This document shows positions 9,572 to 18,748 of a DNA stretch of 64,000 bases, piece by piece. The position numbers and the translations under genes are program-made. Positions within the stretch are counted from its first letter, which is position 1, and every line of letters starts with the position of its first letter. The notes under the pieces are model-generated. The model saw only the letters and a list, made by a program, of their open reading frames with translations, had not been told where the DNA came from and did not search any database. Source of the DNA: Algibacter luteus (GTDB lineage: Bacteria > Bacteroidota > Bacteroidia > Flavobacteriales > Flavobacteriaceae). The DNA lies in the NCBI RefSeq assembly GCF_900141715.1, contig NZ_FQYK01000007.1:62001-126000 (forward strand). The letters run 5' to 3'.

Positions 9572-12500
9572 ATGAGAAGATCTTTACTTCAGAGTCTTTT
9601 AAGAAAAATTGTTTTTGTATTTGTTTTACTACTTGGTTTTGTAGGTAAAGCTCAAATTATCCAGGTTGAAATTATTGGAGGAGCCGTTATAACAGATGGC
9701 TCAACTATTTCAATAAATGAAGGAACACGAGTCGATTTTAGGATAACTAATATTGAACCTGGAAGTTGTGATAATGATAAAAGGTTAAAAGTTGACGATG
9801 TCGATATAGCAAACACTGCCGACTTTAATATCACACCAAATAACCCTAAAAGAAAGATAAAACAAGCATCATGTAATGGTAATGGAAGTAAATATCTTGA
9901 TTTTGAAATTGAGAATACTAGTGGTAACTGTCCTTCAACAAGTACTTTAGTAACCATTGAGCTTAAAGATCAAGCCAATTTTACCTTTACAGTAGATGTT
10001 GAATCTACACCTGAAATTTTTGTTTTAGGAGGCGTTCCATATGCCGATATATATCATGGAGATACTACAACTGAAGATGATAATGGTACATTTTTTGGTG
10101 TTGTTGAAGAAGGGTCTTCAGTAACTAGAACATATGTTATTTCGAATATAGGAAGTTGTAATCTTGATATTTCATCGGTAGTTAGTAGTAATACTGATTT
10201 TGCAGTATCATCACCATTTTCAATTCCTTATAATGATATATTGCCATTTGGGTCTATTATTTTTAATGTAACTTTTACAGCTCCTGCTTCTACTGGTACG
10301 CAATCTTCTATAATAAGTATTGGTAATAGTGATAACACAACATTTACGTTTACAGTGAGTGCTGAAATGTATGATTTCAATATCCCGGGACCTGGTGGTA
10401 TAACTGCAGATTTTAGACTTTGGTTAAAGTCTACAAGAGGAATTACTGAAACGGCATCGAAAGTTTCAACTTGGGCAGATTTAGGTACAAATGGTAAAGA
10501 CGCGATTCAACCTGTAGGAGCAAATCAGCCAACATATTTAGACAATGCAACTGACAATATAAATTTTAACCCTGTAATTGAGTTTGAAAATGATGGCGCA
10601 ACTGTAGAACAATATTTGTATAATGCTACCAATGGGTTTTACAGTCAGGATATATTTATCGTTATGATTCCTGATGCGACCATGACGAGTGCCTCGTCAA
10701 GAAACACTATTTTTGCAGGTATAACTGTAGGTACTGTTGGAGATATCACAGGTGTTGGCTTCGGTGATTATTCATCTGAATTTACAAACGAATCATTATC
10801 ATACAACCAAGATATTGCTGGTGGAGGTAATTTTAATGGAGTTGCTGAAATCAATTCAACATACTCTAATGCGGGTATTATTAATGTAAGAAATAATTCA
10901 ATCACTGTACTCACTGGCCAAGAGATTTTATATAACTCTAATTTATTAACAACATCTGAAGTTAACGATGCTCCTTATGCGAATGTAACTTCTGTAGATC
11001 CAGGTCCACCACCAACAGTTTTAGGAACTCGTTATTGGATTGGAAGAAATTATGATTTACAGGGAAGCTTAAATGGCAGAGTTGCAGAAATATTTACTTT
11101 TGCTGAACGTGTCCCAGATGCCGATCGCCAAAAAATTGAATCTTACTTAGGAATTAAATATGGTATCACTTTAGGTGCTGCCACCGAAGCTCAAAAAGAC
11201 TACATAAATTCTTTTAATACTTCCGTTTGGGATATTTCAGCAAATGCTGGATATAATTACCATGTTGCTGGAATTGGAAGAGATTCTATTTCCGATTTAA
11301 ATCAAAAACAATCTAAGACTATCAATTTAATAAACGAAGTAACTATAGGTTTAGGTGGTGTTTTTAATACCAACAGTGCTAATACTCACGAATTTAAAAA
11401 AGATGGTGATTTTTTAGTGTGGGGTAATGATAATGGTGCGTTTTCTGGGACTAATACCAACACTGTAACCGTAGCTTCTGGTTTAACAACGAGTTTAACT
11501 AGAATTGATAGAAAATGGATGATTGTAGAATCAAACGAAGATGTAAATGGAGATGTGGAAACAGTTTATGTATCTATTCCTTCAGCAGCGTTTAGTGGTT
11601 TTTCGAAAACAGCGACTGAAGAATATGCATTGATTGTTGCTGATAATCCTAATTTTGCAGATGGAGATATCATTGATGTGATTCCGCTAAGATCTGAGGA
11701 TGGAGGTGTAAATCTTCAAACATGGTACGATTTTGATGGGACCAAATATTTTACTTTCGGAAAAACTTCAAAATTAACAGATGACCATTCAATCAATATA
11801 GCTTCAGGTGATTACCTTGTTGGCGAGTCTAGTTTAAACCTTAATACCGATAATTTTACAATTTCGGCTTGGGTTAAGTGTCCAACTTTAGCTGCAAATA
11901 GAACAGTTATGGCCAAAGGTGAAAAACTACAGATAAGATTAAATACTTCTGGAAATATTGAAGTTTTTATTGATGATAGTGTTACACCAAAATATACTTC
12001 AAATATGGATATTGATGATGGTAAATGGCATCATACCGCATTTGTATTTGATAGTGGTACTATTTTAATGTATATCGACGGGGTTTTAGATAAATCTGTG
12101 CTAGATATAGTTCATCCTACACCAAATTTCAATAACTATGCTATTGGTGCATTGTATATTGATAAAAATAATGTGATAAATCCGCTTTTAGGAGAAATAG
12201 ACGAAGTTTATGTATGGGATTTAGAGCTAACACAAGAGCAAATAAGATTCTTGATGAATCAAGAAATTGAACGATTTGATATTAGTGGAACCGATTATAC
12301 AACTGGAAAAATAATACCGCAAGCATCGGCTAGTAATGTGGTTGCTTCTATACCATGGAGTAGTTTAAGAGTATATTACGATTTTAACTCAATTTATGGC
12401 TCAACCATTGAAGGGTTAACCGACGATCGTTTCTTCTTAAGACTAAAGTATTTAGATAAAGATAAATCGCTTCTTGATGATCAAACTGCGCCTGTGCCTT

Positions 12501-14515
12501 ATATTTCGGCAAATAATGGCGATTGGGATACTGCAGCAACTTGGACCAATAATGCAGATCAAGTCATTCCAAATACGCTAAGTTTAGATGGAAGTACTAT
12601 GATAGATTGGAATATTGTACAGATAGGTCATGATATTGATTCAGGTGACAGAGATATTTCAGTTTTAGGTTTAATTCAAACCGATGGAACTCTAAAAATC
12701 GCAGACCCAATAGATCCGCAAAACGAAACAAATTCAGGACAAGGGTTAACCATTTCACACTATTTAGAGTTAGACGGGATAATCGATTTAGTTGGAGAAT
12801 CGCAATTAGTACAATCTGAAGGTAGTGTTATAGATATTGACAGTGGAGGGTTTATTGAAAGAGATCAACAAGGAACTGCAAATGGTTTTAATTACAACTA
12901 CTGGTCTTCTTCTGTGGGCCCAATTGCAGGAAATACAGCAACAAGAGGAACAGGTATTTCAACCACAAATGCAAACCATATAATTGCTAGTGTTTTAAAA
13001 GATGGAACAATATCTGGTTTATATCAAGATATGCTATTTAATAGTTCACCAAACGGCAGTACTTCAATACCACCTCCAGGTTTTGCAAGAACAATCAGTA
13101 CACATTGGCTTTATAAATTTTATGGAGCAGCAGATGACTATAATGCTTGGGAAAAAATTAATGAGTCTACCTCATTAATGGCAGGCGAAGGATTTACAAT
13201 GAAAGGAACTGCTGGAACTGCTTCTGTTCCAATATCAACAACACAAAATTATGTTTTTAAAGGATTGCCTAATAATGGTGATATTTCGTTAGCTTTAGAT
13301 AATACGTCGGGCGAAGTAGACCGATTAGTTGGAAATCCATACCCATCTGCGATTGATGCAACCGATTTTATTTTGGATAATTTGAGTATAGCTGATGGTG
13401 GTAACAATACCAACGGAACAGTAATTAATGGCGCACTTTATTTTTGGGATCATTTTGGTCAGGCAGACTCTCATGTTTTAAAAGATTATGTTGGTGGTTA
13501 TGCTACACGAAATTTAACAGGTGGTGCAGCAGCAATTTCAAATGATGTTAGGGTTAATGATAATATGGCTACAGGTACAAAAGTTCCAGGGCCTTATATT
13601 CCTGTAAACCAAGGATTTTTTGTATCGACATTAATAGACGGATTTAATAATGATAATGGAACTCCTATAGCAACAGTTGATGGCGGTACTATTGTATTTA
13701 AAAACAGTCAACGTGTATTTGTTACCGAACTGGAAGAATCTTCACCAGGGGTGTTAGAATCTGTTTTTATGAAAACTTCTAAAAAGAAAAATTCAAATAC
13801 TTTAGGTAAAAAAACAACTTATAATGATAATCCTATTATTCGATTAACCTATGATTCGCCATTAGGATATCATAGACAAATTGTTTTAGGAACGAATAGT
13901 AAAGCTTCTGAAGGATTTGATTTAGGATTTGATGCCTTTATGGTTGATATTAACAAGGAGGACATGTATTGGAATTTAAATAATAATAAATTCGTAATTC
14001 AAGGTGTTGGAGGATTCATTTCTACTCAAGAATTTGACTTAGGATTAGTTGTGAATACCGCAGGCACTGCTAGAATTAATCTAACGTCTTTAGAAAATAT
14101 GTCTGCTCCAATAGATGTATACATAAAAGATTTAGTGACAGAAGAAGTATTCAAAATTAACGAAACACCATTTGAAATTTATTTAGATGCTGGAACATAT
14201 GATGATCGATTTAAATTGGTATTTCAATCGGATGAAGATTCTGTAATAACTGATGATGCGACTGAGGAAGTTGATAGTGTTACAAGAGGTATTTTTATCT
14301 CAGATACTTCTATATTTAAAATAATAAATACTGAAGAAATAGATCTTTTGGACCTTTCGGTTTACAATCTTTATGGTCAGAAAATCGAATTTGTAGAATT
14401 GAATACAAACACAGATACATCGGTACCATTATCTCTCTTAGAAGGTATTTATATTGTAAAATTAAAAACGGCTAAAGGCATAGTAACAAGAAAAATTATC
14501 AAGCAAATAAATTGA
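9572..14515 (+). CDS. Giant secreted multidomain protein with T9SS sorting domain
   Basis: 1647 residues, probably a surface or secreted adhesin-like protein. A signal peptide spans residues 1-28 (ending FVGKAQ). Residues 150-265 resemble a choice-of-anchor-D (ASH-like) beta-sandwich. Residues 275-535 resemble the flavobacterial region often named DUF8202 (LWLKSTRG ... YLGIKYGITLG ... GIGRDS). Residues 735-900 form a LamG/concanavalin-like lectin fold (TISAWVK, DGKWHHTAFVFD, YIDG, GEIDEVYVWD). GNPYPSAID near residue 1255 is a motif common in such cargo. The C-terminal 75 residues (LSVYNLYGQKI, LLEGIYIVKLKT, IIKQIN) form a type A T9SS sorting signal, cleaved on export. No catalytic residues were recognised. 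It stands alone between a promoter and a terminator. Confidence 0.85.
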   Translation: MRRSLLQSLLRKIVFVFVLLLGFVGKAQIIQVEIIGGAVITDGSTISINEGTRVDFRITNIEPGSCDNDKRLKVDDVDIANTADFNITPNNPKRKIKQASCNGNGSKYLDFEIENTSGNCPSTSTLVTIELKDQANFTFTVDVESTPEIFVLGGVPYADIYHGDTTTEDDNGTFFGVVEEGSSVTRTYVISNIGSCNLDISSVVSSNTDFAVSSPFSIPYNDILPFGSIIFNVTFTAPASTGTQSSIISIGNSDNTTFTFTVSAEMYDFNIPGPGGITADFRLWLKSTRGITETASKVSTWADLGTNGKDAIQPVGANQPTYLDNATDNINFNPVIEFENDGATVEQYLYNATNGFYSQDIFIVMIPDATMTSASSRNTIFAGITVGTVGDITGVGFGDYSSEFTNESLSYNQDIAGGGNFNGVAEINSTYSNAGIINVRNNSITVLTGQEILYNSNLLTTSEVNDAPYANVTSVDPGPPPTVLGTRYWIGRNYDLQGSLNGRVAEIFTFAERVPDADRQKIESYLGIKYGITLGAATEAQKDYINSFNTSVWDISANAGYNYHVAGIGRDSISDLNQKQSKTINLINEVTIGLGGVFNTNSANTHEFKKDGDFLVWGNDNGAFSGTNTNTVTVASGLTTSLTRIDRKWMIVESNEDVNGDVETVYVSIPSAAFSGFSKTATEEYALIVADNPNFADGDIIDVIPLRSEDGGVNLQTWYDFDGTKYFTFGKTSKLTDDHSINIASGDYLVGESSLNLNTDNFTISAWVKCPTLAANRTVMAKGEKLQIRLNTSGNIEVFIDDSVTPKYTSNMDIDDGKWHHTAFVFDSGTILMYIDGVLDKSVLDIVHPTPNFNNYAIGALYIDKNNVINPLLGEIDEVYVWDLELTQEQIRFLMNQEIERFDISGTDYTTGKIIPQASASNVVASIPWSSLRVYYDFNSIYGSTIEGLTDDRFFLRLKYLDKDKSLLDDQTAPVPYISANNGDWDTAATWTNNADQVIPNTLSLDGSTMIDWNIVQIGHDIDSGDRDISVLGLIQTDGTLKIADPIDPQNETNSGQGLTISHYLELDGIIDLVGESQLVQSEGSVIDIDSGGFIERDQQGTANGFNYNYWSSSVGPIAGNTATRGTGISTTNANHIIASVLKDGTISGLYQDMLFNSSPNGSTSIPPPGFARTISTHWLYKFYGAADDYNAWEKINESTSLMAGEGFTMKGTAGTASVPISTTQNYVFKGLPNNGDISLALDNTSGEVDRLVGNPYPSAIDATDFILDNLSIADGGNNTNGTVINGALYFWDHFGQADSHVLKDYVGGYATRNLTGGAAAISNDVRVNDNMATGTKVPGPYIPVNQGFFVSTLIDGFNNDNGTPIATVDGGTIVFKNSQRVFVTELEESSPGVLESVFMKTSKKKNSNTLGKKTTYNDNPIIRLTYDSPLGYHRQIVLGTNSKASEGFDLGFDAFMVDINKEDMYWNLNNNKFVIQGVGGFISTQEFDLGLVVNTAGTARINLTSLENMSAPIDVYIKDLVTEEVFKINETPFEIYLDAGTYDDRFKLVFQSDEDSVITDDATEEVDSVTRGIFISDTSIFKIINTEEIDLLDLSVYNLYGQKIEFVELNTNTDTSVPLSLLEGIYIVKLKTAKGIVTRKIIKQIN

Positions 14516-14530
14516 GAACGAGTGTTGAAT

Positions 14531-14563
14531 AAAAAAACCCATCAATTTTGATGGGTTTTTTTT
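14531..14563. terminator. Bidirectional rho-independent terminator
   Basis: AAACCCATCA-ATTT-TGATGGGTTT stem with A-run before and T-run after, between the convergent cargo gene and pruA. Confidence 0.9.
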
Positions 14564-14582
14564 ATGTATTTTTTTGAATTGT

Positions 14583-16211
14583 TTATTCTCCTAAAAACGG
14601 ATATCTATAATCTGTAGGTGTTACAAAAGTTTCTTTAATCATTCTTGGTGATACCCAACGTAACAAGTTTTGTGCACTTCCGGCTTTATCGTTAGTTCCA
14701 GAAGCTCTTGCACCTCCAAATGGTTGTTGTCCTACAACAGCGCCAGTTGGCTTATCATTAATATAAAAGTTTCCGGCAGCGTTTTGTAAAGCTTCTGTGG
14801 CTTGTGTAATGGCGAATCTATCGGTTGATAAAATCGCACCTGTTAAAGCGTACTCACTGGTGCCATCAACAAGTTTTAAAGTTTCCGCGTAAGCGTCATC
14901 TTCATAAACATAAATGGTAATGACTGGTCCAAAAAGTTCGGTACACATGGTTGTGTATTTTGGATCTGTAGTAACAATTACAGTAGGTTCAATAAAATAC
15001 CCTTTGCTCTTATCATGACCACCACCAACTATAATATCAGCATTTGTATCCGCTTTAGCTTGGTCAATGTATTTGGCTAATTTATCAAAAGAGCCTTCAT
15101 GAATAACCGCAGTAATAAAATTGCTCATATCTTCTGGAGAGCCCATTTTAAATGAGTTTACATCTTCAATAACAAATTTCTTAACGTCACTCCACAAACT
15201 TTTTGGAATGTATGCTCTAGAAGCTGCGCTACATTTTTGCCCTTGAAACTCAAAAGCACCACGTACAATAGCTGTTGCTACTTGTTTGGCGTTAGCTGTT
15301 TTATGAGCAACAATAAAATCTTTACCGCCAGTTTCTCCAACTATTCTCGGGTATGTTTTGTAATTATGAATGTTGTTCCCTATTTGTTTCCATAGTTCTT
15401 TAAAAATATAAGTAGAACCTGTGAAATGTAATCCTGAGAAATCAGGACTCGCCATAACGGTGTTGGTAATCATTACAGGGTCTCCAAAAACAACGTTTAT
15501 AACTCCCGCAGGAACACCGGCTTCTTTAAACACATCCATAATTACTTTAGCAGAATAAATTTGGCTATCACTTGGTTTCCAAACTACAACATTCCCCATT
15601 AATGCCATACAAGCAGGCAAGTTTCCGGCAATGGCTGTAAAGTTAAATGGTGTAACCGCATAAGTAAAGCCTTCTAAGGGTCTATACTCAACTCTATTCC
15701 ATGCATCACTTGTGCTTTCTGGTTGCTCCATGTAAATGTCGGTCATAAACTGAACGTTGAAACGCAAGAAATCTATCAACTCACAAGCAGCATCAATTTC
15801 TGCTTGATGGATGGTCTTAGACTGTGCAATCATAGTTGCAGCATTAATTTTTGCTCTATATGGTCCAGCAATTAATTCAGCAGCTTTTAAAAAGATACCG
15901 GCGCGCTGTTCCCAAGGCATTAAACTCCAAGTTTTACGCGCTTCTAATGATGTAGCAATAGCTTCTTCAACATGACTTTGTTCTGCAAGGTGATACGTGC
16001 CCACAACATGTTTATGGTCGTGTGGTGGCGACATAGTTCTGGTGTTACCCGTAGTTACGTCTTTGCCATTTATGTATAAAGGAATGTCAATTTTACTATT
16101 AAACATGTTTTTGTAAGTCTTTAGGACTGCATCACGTTCTGGTGATCCAGGTGCATAAGATTTTACAGGTTCGTTAACAGCAATTGGTACATTAAAAAAG
16201 CCTTTTCCCAT
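14583..16211 (-). CDS. pruA: L-glutamate gamma-semialdehyde dehydrogenase (1-pyrroline-5-carboxylate dehydrogenase)
   Basis: 542 residues, matching the long type-1 P5C dehydrogenase family. The ALDH catalytic Cys lies in FQGQKCSAASRA and the general-base Glu in IVGETGGKDF; the NAD-binding FTGST motif is present. It oxidises glutamate-5-semialdehyde to glutamate, the second step of proline catabolism. A proline dehydrogenase gene is not next to it, so the two steps would be encoded apart. A TAAATTTG promoter element lies upstream. Confidence 0.94.
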   Translation of the reverse strand: MGKGFFNVPIAVNEPVKSYAPGSPERDAVLKTYKNMFNSKIDIPLYINGKDVTTGNTRTMSPPHDHKHVVGTYHLAEQSHVEEAIATSLEARKTWSLMPWEQRAGIFLKAAELIAGPYRAKINAATMIAQSKTIHQAEIDAACELIDFLRFNVQFMTDIYMEQPESTSDAWNRVEYRPLEGFTYAVTPFNFTAIAGNLPACMALMGNVVVWKPSDSQIYSAKVIMDVFKEAGVPAGVINVVFGDPVMITNTVMASPDFSGLHFTGSTYIFKELWKQIGNNIHNYKTYPRIVGETGGKDFIVAHKTANAKQVATAIVRGAFEFQGQKCSAASRAYIPKSLWSDVKKFVIEDVNSFKMGSPEDMSNFITAVIHEGSFDKLAKYIDQAKADTNADIIVGGGHDKSKGYFIEPTVIVTTDPKYTTMCTELFGPVITIYVYEDDAYAETLKLVDGTSEYALTGAILSTDRFAITQATEALQNAAGNFYINDKPTGAVVGQQPFGGARASGTNDKAGSAQNLLRWVSPRMIKETFVTPTDYRYPFLGE

Positions 16212-16253
16212 GATTTTCTATTTTTTGTTATTGAATTTTCAGTAAATCTGGCA

Positions 16254-16261
16254 CAAATTTA
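16254..16261 (-). promoter_or_regulatory. -7 element for pruA
   Basis: TAAATTTG on the minus strand, 42 bp before the pruA ATG. The -33 element is not evident. Confidence 0.45.
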
Positions 16262-16362
16262 CGAATATTTAAATGATTTAATTGAAAGTTGACTTCTTAA
16301 AACCACGTTAATTTTTATTTATTTTTTGTAAGTTGCTATCCTGTTTTAAGACTACAGATTTT

Positions 16363-17085
16363 ATGTGCACCGTAACCATTTATCCAAAAAATAATTATGA
16401 TTTTGTATTAACGACAAATCGTGATGAAGCACCTGATAGGGAGTCTTTAGAACCTGATTTTTACACTATGGATAACACTAAATTGTTGTTTCCTAAGGAT
16501 GTAAAAGGGGGGACATGGATTGGTGTTAGTGAAAAAAATCGCGTAGTTTGCGTGCTTAATGGTGGTTTTAAACATCATGAGCGTTTACCAGAGTATAGAA
16601 AGAGTAGAGGTGTTGTTGCCAACGATTTTATGCTTGCTGATGATATTGTTACATGCATAGAGGCTTATAATCTTGTTGGTATTGAACCCTTCACTATGGT
16701 TATTCCAGATTGGAACCAAACACTTAAAATCTTCGAATTGGTGTGGGATGGTAATTTCAAACACTTGGTTGAATTGCCTCCTGAACCTAGAGTATGGTCT
16801 TCTACGACTTTATATACCGATGGTATGCAAAAAGAGCGCCAGCTATGGTTTGAAAATTTTATTGCTTTTAATGTTTTGAGTGGAGAAACATTACTTGAGT
16901 TTCATAAAACTGAAGATGTAGATAATTTAGATTATGGCCTTATTATGGACCGTGGTTTTGTAAAAACAACAAGTATTACCCAAGTTGAAAAAACAGGTGG
17001 CCAATTGCAAATGCGCTATGAAAACTTAGAGCAAAACATAGTGACTACTAAAACTTTTAATGTTCCTCAAATTGTTAATGGATAA
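16363..17085 (+). CDS. NRDE/TANGO2-family protein
   Basis: 240 residues from the ATG at 16363. This start is preferred because NRDE proteins begin with Met-Cys (here MCTVTIYP), Cys2 being the probable N-terminal nucleophile of this Ntn-hydrolase-like fold; an upstream in-frame codon would add ten unrelated residues. The name-giving NRDEA motif follows near residue 22. The molecular activity of the family is not established; human TANGO2 is linked to lipid and haem handling. The last 8 bp overlap the start of the next gene. Confidence 0.85.
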   Translation: MCTVTIYPKNNYDFVLTTNRDEAPDRESLEPDFYTMDNTKLLFPKDVKGGTWIGVSEKNRVVCVLNGGFKHHERLPEYRKSRGVVANDFMLADDIVTCIEAYNLVGIEPFTMVIPDWNQTLKIFELVWDGNFKHLVELPPEPRVWSSTTLYTDGMQKERQLWFENFIAFNVLSGETLLEFHKTEDVDNLDYGLIMDRGFVKTTSITQVEKTGGQLQMRYENLEQNIVTTKTFNVPQIVNG

Positions 17086-18070
17086 TACGGGTATTATTTT
17101 AACATTAGCGTATCCTGATACCATTGTAATGGTTTCTGAAGAGTGGTTTTCACCATATTTAAGATATTTAGGTGTTGGTAAAAAGAATTATTTACGCGCA
17201 GGACATGCCGCATTGGTTTTAATTGAAAAATCAACGGGTGTTTTAGAATATCATGATTTTGGAAGGTATATCACGCCAGAACCCACAGGACGAGTTCGAG
17301 GTAGAGATACCGATAATGAATTACATTTCCCGCTAAAAGCTGAAATAGAATATAACGAGATTAAAAACTTAGATGCTATTTTAGAGTATTTAGGAACGCA
17401 CCCCAAAATTACACATGGTGATGGTAAATTAATAGCTTCGGTTTGTAATGCGGTAAACTATAAAAAAGCGAGAGCCCATATAACCAGCATGCAAGAAAAG
17501 CATTTTATAAGGTATGCTGCTTTTGTAAAAGATGCTTGTAATTGCGCGCGTTTTGTAACCGATTCTTTGATTGCTTCGGTAACTGATGTTAAGATTAAAA
17601 AAAGACTGAAAAACTCAAAATGGTTTACACCTAGTACCGTTGGAAATGTGTTACTTGCTGATACTGAAAATCACCCTTATGAAGTTTCAGAAATGGGTGA
17701 AATAACAAAATTTACAGGGTCGCAACGAAGTGAAAACATTCGTTGTTTTCTAGATAAGTTGAAAGATCATGAAGTGAATTTGGTTGGAACTCAACATCCA
17801 AAACCGGTTAATGACTTACATGAAAAGGCACAGTGGCTTTCTGGAATAGCTGCTGGTGCTTGGTTTGAATTACACAAAAAAGGGCATGATGTAGAATATC
17901 ATTTTAGACGGGTTTCGCCATACGGAAATATAGATATTCATGATGTATTTACTGTTGAAGATGACTCATTTGATTACGATTTAGAGTTTGAATTTATTCA
18001 TTATTCTAATTGTAAATTTTTCCATGTCAAACAAAATGAACGTATTTATAGGTTTGAAAGAAAATCTTAA
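17078..18070 (+). CDS. Conserved Bacteroidetes protein of unknown function (DUF6695-like)
   Basis: 330 residues, no signal peptide, predicted cytoplasmic. I believe this is the family named DUF6695 but cannot confirm it. The sequence has RAGHAALVLIEKSTGVLEYHDFGRY near the start and a conserved Cys-containing stretch KDACNCARFVTDSL near residue 155, which together resemble the His/Cys layout of papain-like or NlpC/P60-like folds; that is only a suggestion. The ATG overlaps the NRDE stop in ATGGATAA, so the two genes are translationally coupled and probably act together. A degraded dispersed repeat follows. Confidence 0.7.
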   Translation: MDNTGIILTLAYPDTIVMVSEEWFSPYLRYLGVGKKNYLRAGHAALVLIEKSTGVLEYHDFGRYITPEPTGRVRGRDTDNELHFPLKAEIEYNEIKNLDAILEYLGTHPKITHGDGKLIASVCNAVNYKKARAHITSMQEKHFIRYAAFVKDACNCARFVTDSLIASVTDVKIKKRLKNSKWFTPSTVGNVLLADTENHPYEVSEMGEITKFTGSQRSENIRCFLDKLKDHEVNLVGTQHPKPVNDLHEKAQWLSGIAAGAWFELHKKGHDVEYHFRRVSPYGNIDIHDVFTVEDDSFDYDLEFEFIHYSNCKFFHVKQNERIYRFERKS

Positions 18071-18096
18071 TTTTAATAAATACGTGAAGTTGATTT

Positions 18097-18184
18097 GCGT
18101 TAGGGATTGCAATGAAAATCCTTTTTGTGAGGCACGATCAAAAAGATTGTAATGAAAAGCCCGACCCGATAGGGTAACGCCCAA
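18097..18184 (-). repeat. Dispersed flavobacterial repeat, copy B
   Basis: Inverted relative to copy A: starts GCGTTAGGGATTGCAATG, has a short hairpin ATCCTTTTTG ... CAAAAAGATT, and ends GCCCGACCC ... GGGTAACGCCCAA. It fills the gap between two convergent genes (DUF6695-like and apaG). Confidence 0.75.
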
Positions 18185-18192
18185 TTTATCTT

Positions 18193-18579
18193 CTAATTTA
18201 TTGCAAAGGGTGCACTTAATTTAAATGTTGGGATGGTAACCTGAAATTTTTTGGTGGTTGTGAAGTTAACCATACTGTAATGACCTTGCATAGCACCAAA
18301 AGGTGAGGTGAGTAAACAACCCGATGTATAGGTGTGCGAATCGCCCGGTTTTAGTACTGGTTTTTTGCCAATAACACCTTCGCCAGAGACGGTTTCAATG
18401 TTATTTAGCGCGTCTAATATTTCCCAATGGCGCGCATTTAATTGCACAGAATCTTTACTCTGGTTTTCGATTGTAATAGTATATCCAAAGGCGTATTGTA
18501 TTTTATAATTTTTATAAAACGAGCCCTCGAAGGTGGTTTCTACCGAAATTTTTATGCCTTTTGTTACTTGTTGAACCAT
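18193..18579 (-). CDS. apaG: ApaG-domain protein
   Basis: 128 residues, the full ApaG length, one fibronectin-III-like beta-sandwich. Typical motifs are YTITIENQSKDSVQL, LLNARHWEI-like, GEGVIGKKPVLKPGDSHTYTSG and GAMQGHYSM. In enterobacteria apaG is associated with Co2+/Mg2+ efflux phenotypes, but the biochemical role is unknown. The gene is monocistronic here. Confidence 0.92.
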   Translation of the reverse strand: MVQQVTKGIKISVETTFEGSFYKNYKIQYAFGYTITIENQSKDSVQLNARHWEILDALNNIETVSGEGVIGKKPVLKPGDSHTYTSGCLLTSPFGAMQGHYSMVNFTTTKKFQVTIPTFKLSAPFAIN

Positions 18580-18748
18580 TGTTGTGCAAAGTATTAGCGC
18601 GTGCTAAAATAATAAATATTAAGTGGTTAACGTAATTTTTAACGTCTTTGATGGAAAAATTAGATGAAATGCATTTTTAGCCTGCAATAATTGTTAAAAT
18701 TCTATTTTAACTAAGTGTTAATGCGGTATTTATTATGTACTAGTCGAC

